Assembly: GCA_025149125.1 (NCBI GenBank)
Contig: CP102272.1
Location: forward strand, 2,356,001 to 2,420,000
Reading direction: 5' to 3'
From: [Clostridium] asparagiforme DSM 15981
Lineage (GTDB): Bacteria; Bacillota; Clostridia; Lachnospirales; Lachnospiraceae
DNA: 64,000 bases
The notes under the pieces are model-generated. The model searched no databases. It worked only from the letters and a program-made list of their open reading frames with translations, and had not been told where the DNA came from. This document shows, piece by piece, positions 59,278-64,000 of the stretch (position 1 is its first letter; each line of letters begins with the position of its first letter). The position numbers were made by a program, and so were the translations under genes.

Positions 59278-60822
59278 TTAGCCCTGGCCGGAGAACTCGT
59301 CCCTGTAAGCCTGAATGGAGTCCCAGACTCCGTCTAAGGCCGCGATTGTCTTGCAGTAGAGTTCGTATTTCCGGTCGTAGACAACAGAGCGGGTCCTGTC
59401 CGGCATTGCGGTCCGGGATATGTGGCACATAGCCTGGGCCGCGGTTTTTACGTCGGGATAATCCCCGCAGGCCGCTGCGCCCAACACCGCGCAGCCCAGG
59501 GCGCCGGTCTCTCCGGCAGCGATGCTCTCCACCGGCAGCTTCATCACATCCGCGAACATCTGTGTCCAGACAGGGGAACGGGCCGCGCCGCCGGCCAGGC
59601 GGATGGACACAGGGGGCTCTCGCCTGGTTTGGAGGAGCTTTTCCAAGTGCCAGCGGTGGGAGAATGCCACCCCCTCGTAAACGCTTCGCAGCAGATGTTT
59701 TCTGGTGTGGAAGTGATTGATCCCCACAAAGCTGCCGCAGGCGTTGGGATGCACGTTGCTGCCCATGAGGAAGGGGAGGTATAGGGGACAAAATTCATGG
59801 ACCGGTATCTCTTCCACCCAATGGTTCATGGTCTCGTAGAGGTCAAGATCCGTTTTAGCGCACTCCCGCCGCAGTTCCGGGAGCAGATTTTTTATGAACC
59901 ACTCATTGTTCCCTGCGGAAGTGGGGCTGCACTCCTCCACGAGGTAGTATCCCGGCAGGCAGAACAGGGAGTTCATCAGCACGCTGCCGTCGGTGATGGG
60001 CGCGGTTGCAATATACTCATTGATGCTCCAGGTTCCGGCAATCATACAGAGGCGCCCTGGATCGGTGAGTCCCACGCCCAGCGCGCAGGCGTCGATGTCG
60101 AAAGCGCCGCCAGCCACAGGCGTCCCCTCGGAAAGTCCGGTTTTTTCCGCAGCCTCTTTCGTGATACGGCCGCAGATATCCGTGGAATTGCGAAGCGGCG
60201 GCAGCTTGTCCGCGCATTGGGAAAGTCCGAACAGCGCCAGCAGTTCTCCGTCGTACGCTCCGGTGTGCAGATTCATCAGATTACAGCCGGAGTAGTCCGT
60301 GCGCTCCGCAAATGCCTCCCCGGTGAGGCGGAAACGCACATAGTCCTTGCAGGCGAAGATCCAGCGGGTATTTTCCAGGACGTCCGGTTCGTGCTCCCCG
60401 AGCCAGGCCAGCAGGGAGACCGGCTGGCTGCTGAGAATGTGCTGGCAGGAACGCTGGAAAACCCATTGCGCCGTGCCGTTCCGCTCCCATTCCAGAGGGT
60501 AGCGCCAGGCGCGGTTGTCGGTGGAAATGATTCCATTCCGGGCCGGGCGTCCGTCCGTTCCCCACAAATACAGGCCTTTGCCGTGGCCGCAGACCGCAGC
60601 GCAGCGGATGTCCGATCCGGACAGACCGGCCTTTTTCAGGACCTCCCGGATCACCCGGCAGTTGGCCTCCCACATCTCATCCATATCCCGCTCCGTGAAA
60701 CCGGGTCTGGGAATCAACATGGCGGTGTCCATACCCGCTGAGGCGATTTCCCGGCCGTTTTCATCGAAAATGGCGGCTTTGGTGGAAGTGCCGCCGTTGT
60801 CCAGTCCAAGATAATAGTTCAT
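59278..60822 (-). CDS. FGGY-family carbohydrate kinase (xylulokinase-like)
   Basis: A 514-residue sugar kinase. YLGLDNGGTSTKAAIFDENGREIASA is the N-terminal phosphate loop of the actin-like ATPase fold, AVCGHGKGLYLWG lies in the sugar site, GGAFDIDACALGVGL is the second phosphate motif, and the C-terminal RLAGGAARSPVWTQMFADVMKLPVE is the FGGY signature. Family members phosphorylate xylulose, ribulose, glycerol or similar; the substrate here is not determined. AAAGGAC lies 7 bases before ATG 60822. No transporter partner is adjacent. Confidence 0.9.
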   Translation of the reverse strand: MNYYLGLDNGGTSTKAAIFDENGREIASAGMDTAMLIPRPGFTERDMDEMWEANCRVIREVLKKAGLSGSDIRCAAVCGHGKGLYLWGTDGRPARNGIISTDNRAWRYPLEWERNGTAQWVFQRSCQHILSSQPVSLLAWLGEHEPDVLENTRWIFACKDYVRFRLTGEAFAERTDYSGCNLMNLHTGAYDGELLALFGLSQCADKLPPLRNSTDICGRITKEAAEKTGLSEGTPVAGGAFDIDACALGVGLTDPGRLCMIAGTWSINEYIATAPITDGSVLMNSLFCLPGYYLVEECSPTSAGNNEWFIKNLLPELRRECAKTDLDLYETMNHWVEEIPVHEFCPLYLPFLMGSNVHPNACGSFVGINHFHTRKHLLRSVYEGVAFSHRWHLEKLLQTRREPPVSIRLAGGAARSPVWTQMFADVMKLPVESIAAGETGALGCAVLGAAACGDYPDVKTAAQAMCHISRTAMPDRTRSVVYDRKYELYCKTIAALDGVWDSIQAYRDEFSGQG

Positions 60823-61179
60823 GATTCGTCCTTTCCGCACCGTGATGGACTGCCTGTGCAGCCCGGCGTCTCCGCACACGATCCATTGCCGCCAGCCGAT
60901 TTGGTAACCATAAGGGTTGCGTTTCCTGATTATCCCCTGTCATCAGCGGTCAGGCTGATGATAAGTGATACGTTTCATCATTATACCAAAAACGCGGGAG
61001 GTTGTATAGTGGGGCGCTTCCGGCGGTCCGCCTCCGGTCCAGGTGCGGTATGCAATAAAAATTACCGGAACTGGCCTAAGTTTATATTGATCCGGTTCCG
61101 ATTTCATTGTATCCTGTTAGGTAGATAACAGGCGGCGGGAGAAAGTGGGGCGCTTGTGAGAAAGGCAGAGGAATGAACA
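60823..61179. promoter_or_regulatory. Divergent control region with an inverted repeat
   Basis: 357 bases between the kinase and the S66 gene. The one clear dyad is TCATCAGC/GCTGATGA (60940-60947 and 60954-60961) in an AT-rich stretch that continues to about 60990, a probable operator for the kinase gene. From 60995 on the DNA is GC-rich with no further feature I can identify. Confidence 0.4.
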
Positions 61180-62028
61180 ATGGATATAGGTGATAAAATC
61201 GCCATCGTAGGCTGTTCAAACGGCCGCCCGCCGGAGAGCCGGGAGGCGATCCGGCAGTTGAAAAACGTGCTGGAGGAGATGGGACTGCGTCCGGTGTTTG
61301 GCGAGTATCTATACGCGCGGCGATCTGTGGTCAGCGGCACCGGAGCGCAGCGGGCGAGCGCGCTGATGGACTTTTACCGGGACCCGGAGATCAAAGCGGT
61401 CTTTGACATTTCCGGAGGGGATGTGGCAAATGAGATTCTGCCGTACCTGGACTTTGAAGTCATCGAACGGAGCGGAACGCAGTTCTGGGGTTACAGCGAC
61501 TTAACGGTGATTCTCAATGCGATCTACGCCAAAACCGGGAAAACCTCTGTGCTGTATCAAATCCGGAACCTGGTCCGCGGCCAGGGACGCGCCAGATGCG
61601 GAGAATTTGCCAAGGCCGTTCTGGGACAGGAGAGGACGCTTTTTGAACTCCCGTGCACTTTTGTCCAGGGAAGCCGGATGGAAGGCGCGATTGTGGGCGG
61701 AAATATCCGCTGCTTCCTGAAGCTGGCGGGAACGGAATTTTTCCCGGAGCTGGAGGGCCGGATTTTGCTGCTGGAGGCGTTTAAAGGCGACGAGGCGCAG
61801 ATTCGGACCTATCTATGCCATCTGAAGCTGCTGGGGGCCTTTGACCGGGTTTCCGGCATTCTGCTTGGCACGTTCACAAAAATGGAGGAGGCCGGGCGTC
61901 TGCCGGATCTGCTGGCCATAGTGAAAGAATACGCCGGGGATCTGCCGGTGGCCAGGACGGACCTGATCGGCCACGGCGCGGACGCCCGGGGGATTGTGAT
62001 CGGAGAGTACCGCGTCTTTGAAGCATAA
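61180..62028 (+). CDS. S66-family LD-carboxypeptidase / MccF-like protein
   Basis: A 282-residue serine hydrolase. GDKIAIVGCSNGRPPE is the N-terminal Rossmann-like segment, IKAVFDISGGDVANEILPYLDF the usual glycine-rich region, and FWGYSDLTVILNAI carries the nucleophile Ser in the GYSD elbow. The Glu and His of the triad should lie in LLLEAFKGDEAQI and LIGHGADARGIVIG. Relatives trim the murein tetrapeptide or destroy microcin C-type antibiotics (MccF). Which applies cannot be decided. Start ATG 61180 is preceded by AGAGGAATGAACA. Confidence 0.85.
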   Translation: MDIGDKIAIVGCSNGRPPESREAIRQLKNVLEEMGLRPVFGEYLYARRSVVSGTGAQRASALMDFYRDPEIKAVFDISGGDVANEILPYLDFEVIERSGTQFWGYSDLTVILNAIYAKTGKTSVLYQIRNLVRGQGRARCGEFAKAVLGQERTLFELPCTFVQGSRMEGAIVGGNIRCFLKLAGTEFFPELEGRILLLEAFKGDEAQIRTYLCHLKLLGAFDRVSGILLGTFTKMEEAGRLPDLLAIVKEYAGDLPVARTDLIGHGADARGIVIGEYRVFEA

Positions 62029-62035
62029 CCGCGGT

Positions 62036-62155
62036 AATCGCCCGCCGGCTGCGCCGGGGGCCCATTACAATCAGCAATCGCCCGCTGGCTGCGCCGGCGG
62101 CCCATTCCATTCAGCAATCGCCCGCCGGCTGCGCCAGCGGCCCATTACATTCAAT
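62036..62155 (+). repeat. Three tandem REP-like palindromes (40-bp period)
   Basis: Units begin with AATCG at 62036, 62076 and 62116. Each contains CCGCYGGC-TGC-GCCRGCGG, a hairpin with an eight-base stem, then CCCATT and a CATTCAG tail. Y/R changes at the same paired position in different copies keep the stem intact. Similar single copies are at 14166-14206 (inverted) and 63941-63981. Confidence 0.85.
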
Positions 62156-62159
62156 AAAA

Positions 62160-62195
62160 CCTCCGGCCCGGAGAAAATTCTCTTTGGGCCGGAGG
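62160..62195. terminator. Bidirectional terminator
   Basis: CCTCCGGCCC pairs with GGGCCGGAGG; AAAA precedes and TTTT follows. It separates the convergent S66 and ABC permease genes. Confidence 0.85.
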
Positions 62196-62250
62196 TCTTT
62201 TTGGTTTTCTTTTGCGCGCTGGACTGCGGGCAGGGCCTGCGCCCTGCCGC

Positions 62251-63048
62251 CTAGCGCGAATAATGCTTCTCGATCAGAGCGATTCCCTGGTACAGTACCA
62301 CGGACATGAGACAGAGGACCACGATGGCGGTGACGACCATGGTCATGGCAAATACCTGGCTGCCATAGGTGATCAAATACCCCAGCCCCGCTCTTGCGGA
62401 GAGGAATTCCCCGATGATTACGCCTACCAGGCACAGGCCAATGTTCACTTTCATGTTGCTGATGATGAGCGGCAGGGAGCCGGGCAGGAGTACTTTTAAG
62501 AGCACATCCCTGCGGCTTCCGCCTAGGGAGTAGATCAGCTTCACCTGTTCCCCGTCCATCTGGGAGAAGCCGGTGTGCAGGGTTAAGATGGAGCCGAACA
62601 GGGCCACGGAGATGGCAGCCACGATGATGGTGCGCATGTTGTTGCCCAGCCATACGATGAGCAGGGGAGCTAGGGCGGACTTGGGCAGGCTGTTGAGCAT
62701 GACCAGGAAGGGTTCCAGGATCTCGGACAGGCTGCGGCTGCACCAGAGCATCAGGGCAACGGCCAGGCCGACCGCCACCACCAGGGCAAAACTGACCACG
62801 GTTTCAAGCAGCGTCACGCCGGTGTGGAGAAACAGGCTTCCGTCCGCCGCCATGCCGAGCAGACATTTGGCGATCATGGAGGGACTGCTGAAGATAAAGC
62901 TGTTGATCCAGCCGAAGTCCGCAGCCAGTTCCCAGAGCGCTAACAGCAGCACCAGCAGCATGAAGCGTACGATGACCACCTGCCTGCGGTGGCGGATTTC
63001 TTTTGCAATAAATTCCTGTTGGGCCAGAGAAGGGCGCAATTCAGTCAT
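62251..63048 (-). CDS. TauC/SsuC-type ABC transporter permease
   Basis: A 265-residue permease with about six membrane helices. The coupling (EAA-type) loop is in GVIIGEFLSARAGLGYLITYG. The PSMIAKCLLGMAADGSLFLHTGVTLLETVVSFALV stretch is typical of nitrate/taurine/sulfonate-type (SsuC) permeases, which also carry thiamine-precursor-like pyrimidines. The ATPase gene upstream overlaps it by 8 bases. The binding protein is not in the window. Confidence 0.9.
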   Translation of the reverse strand: MTELRPSLAQQEFIAKEIRHRRQVVIVRFMLLVLLLALWELAADFGWINSFIFSSPSMIAKCLLGMAADGSLFLHTGVTLLETVVSFALVVAVGLAVALMLWCSRSLSEILEPFLVMLNSLPKSALAPLLIVWLGNNMRTIIVAAISVALFGSILTLHTGFSQMDGEQVKLIYSLGGSRRDVLLKVLLPGSLPLIISNMKVNIGLCLVGVIIGEFLSARAGLGYLITYGSQVFAMTMVVTAIVVLCLMSVVLYQGIALIEKHYSR

Positions 63049-63808
63049 TTTCTTTCAGCTCCTTCCATACCAGATTAAAATAGTTGGAAAATTCCGGGCA
63101 GTTCCGCCGGTCCAGAGGGCTGGTGCAGCCTTTGTCGAAGGTGATCGGCAGGATTGCCTTCACCTTGCCGGGCCGGGAGGACAAAACCACGATGCGGTCC
63201 GCCACGGAAATGGCCTCGGACAGGTCATGGGTCACCAGAATGGCGGTTTTGTGTGCTCTGCGGATGATGGAGCTGATATCGTCGCAGACCGACAACCGGG
63301 TCTGGTAGTCCAGGGCGGAAAACGGTTCGTCCAGGAGCAGAAGCTCCGGTTTTAAGGCCAGCGTCCGGATCAGGGCGGCTCTCTGGCGCATACCGCCGGA
63401 CAGCTCCGAGGGGTAGGCATTTTCGAAGCCGCCCAATCCGTAGGTATTGATCATCGCCTGAAGTTCATGCTTGGCAGGTTCGTCCAATCGTTTTTGAATT
63501 TCAAGGCCCAGTGATACGTTGGAAAATATGGTGCGCCATTCGAACAGGTGGTCCTTCTGCAGCATGTAGCCGATGGCGGAGGCGTCCCGGGTCAGGGGGT
63601 TTCCGTCCAGAAGAATGGCCCCTGAGTCAGGCGTGGTGAGCCCGCACAGCATAGTCAGCAGCGTGGACTTTCCACAGCCCGAGGGTCCCACAATGGCCAG
63701 GAACTCACCGGTGTTTACGGTGAAGGATATATCAGAAAGGGCCAGCGTCTCACCATCTAACGAGTGATAAGAATAGCTGACCCCGCTCACTTCCAGTTTG
63801 GGAATCAT
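63041..63808 (-). CDS. TauB/SsuB-type ABC transporter ATP-binding protein
   Basis: A 255-residue ATPase: Walker A GPSGCGKST, Q-loop GYMLQKDHL, signature LSGGMRQR, Walker B LLLLDEPFSALD, switch His in LVTHDLSEA. Typical for nitrate/sulfonate/aminopyrimidine importers. I chose ATG 63808 because AAAGGAGC lies 8 bases upstream; the longer in-frame start at 63838 has no site. The two genes form an operon reading left, and a substrate-binding gene may lie beyond the window or elsewhere. Confidence 0.9.
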   Translation of the reverse strand: MIPKLEVSGVSYSYHSLDGETLALSDISFTVNTGEFLAIVGPSGCGKSTLLTMLCGLTTPDSGAILLDGNPLTRDASAIGYMLQKDHLFEWRTIFSNVSLGLEIQKRLDEPAKHELQAMINTYGLGGFENAYPSELSGGMRQRAALIRTLALKPELLLLDEPFSALDYQTRLSVCDDISSIIRRAHKTAILVTHDLSEAISVADRIVVLSSRPGKVKAILPITFDKGCTSPLDRRNCPEFSNYFNLVWKELKEND

Positions 63809-63940
63809 AGGGGAAGCTCCTTTCAGATAAGAAATCATTTGCTTGATTTATTATATGACAGGGGATTTGAACCGTTCCACGGCGGCAGGCCCTGTGAAGC
63901 TTTTTTAGCACATGGGGAAGGAAGTCCGTTTGACAGCGGT

Positions 63941-63981
63941 AATCGTCCGCAGGCTGCGCCAGCGGCCCAATGCGTTCAAAA
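63941..63981 (+). repeat. REP-like palindrome, single copy
   Basis: TAATCGTCCGCAGGCTGCGCC followed by AGCGGCCCAATGCGTTC; same layout as the 62036 array, with one mismatch in the stem. It lies in the otherwise featureless final 190 bases upstream of the ATPase gene, where I see no other gene. Confidence 0.75.
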
Positions 63982-64000
63982 AAACAGGGACAGATTCCGG

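Noticed and set aside
62036..62155. Tandem 40-bp units considered as a CRISPR array
   Set aside because: There are no variable spacers; the units are contiguous copies with a palindromic core, and no cas genes are present.
1..64000. tRNA, rRNA, integrase and phage genes
   Set aside because: I looked for CCA-ending cloverleaf sequences, rRNA motifs, integrases and phage structural genes and saw none convincing.

Overview
The window looks like chromosomal DNA from a GC-rich gut-type member of the Clostridia, most likely Lachnospiraceae (Enterocloster/Lachnoclostridium-like). The grounds are T-box leaders on aminoacyl-tRNA synthetase genes, mannose-family PTS genes, strong AGGAGG-type ribosome binding sites, several MATE exporters, a cupin-type glucose-6-phosphate isomerase and high-GC clostridial codon use. 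The assignment is by eye; no database search was possible.

Layout. 1-2.4 kb: small genes (DUF3795, DUF3592-like, GNAT, and an XRE regulator fused to a superoxide-reductase-like domain). 2.6-6.8 kb: a FecCD-type metal-chelate ABC uptake operon that also carries a small DUF1858-like gene and a SAM methyltransferase, behind a promoter with two overlapping palindromes. 6.9-13.8 kb: a 6-phosphogluconolactonase-like beta-propeller, an anion transporter, a LysR regulator, an 8-oxoguanine-deaminase-like amidohydrolase and a xanthine/uracil permease. 13.8-21.6 kb: T-box/tyrS, T-box/ileS and glycogen phosphorylase. 21.7-29.0 kb: a complete Wadjet (JetABCD) plasmid-defence operon with a GreA-type factor overlapping its end. 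29-33.7 kb: small accessory genes, cytidine deaminase and uridine phosphorylase, and a divergent GntR regulator. 33.7-37.6 kb: a MATE exporter behind a cre-like operator, a hemerythrin, an HD hydrolase and two hypotheticals. 37.8-42.5 kb: a dedicated chaperone operon of GrpE-like, short Hsp70, small membrane protein and a large membrane protein with a J-like N-terminus. 42.8-50.2 kb: mannose-family PTS EIIA/B/C/D, GntR regulator, two cupin G6P isomerases, a long class I mannose-6-phosphate isomerase and a Cof-type phosphatase. 50.3-52.1 kb: MarR-MATE operon. 52.3-59.2 kb: a compact chemosensory operon (CheY, MCP, REC-GGDEF, CheA, CheW) followed by a third MATE. 59.3-63.8 kb: FGGY sugar kinase, S66 LD-carboxypeptidase/MccF-like protein, and a TauC/SsuC-type ABC permease and ATPase.

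Mobile and repeated DNA. Two 152-bp copies of a non-coding element with 16-bp terminal inverted repeats starting GTAAC lie 24.5 kb apart. Each is flanked by its own perfect 8-bp direct repeat, the hallmark of an IS66-type MITE. A REP-like palindrome occurs five times, three of them in a 40-bp tandem array.

Best candidates for an undescribed system are the GrpE/short-Hsp70/J-like membrane chaperone operon (37765-42512) and the chemosensory operon whose only visible effectors are a diguanylate cyclase and a single-domain CheY. Known but notable are the Wadjet locus with its co-translated GreA, and the PTS/isomerase locus whose two promoters share one promoter-operator design.
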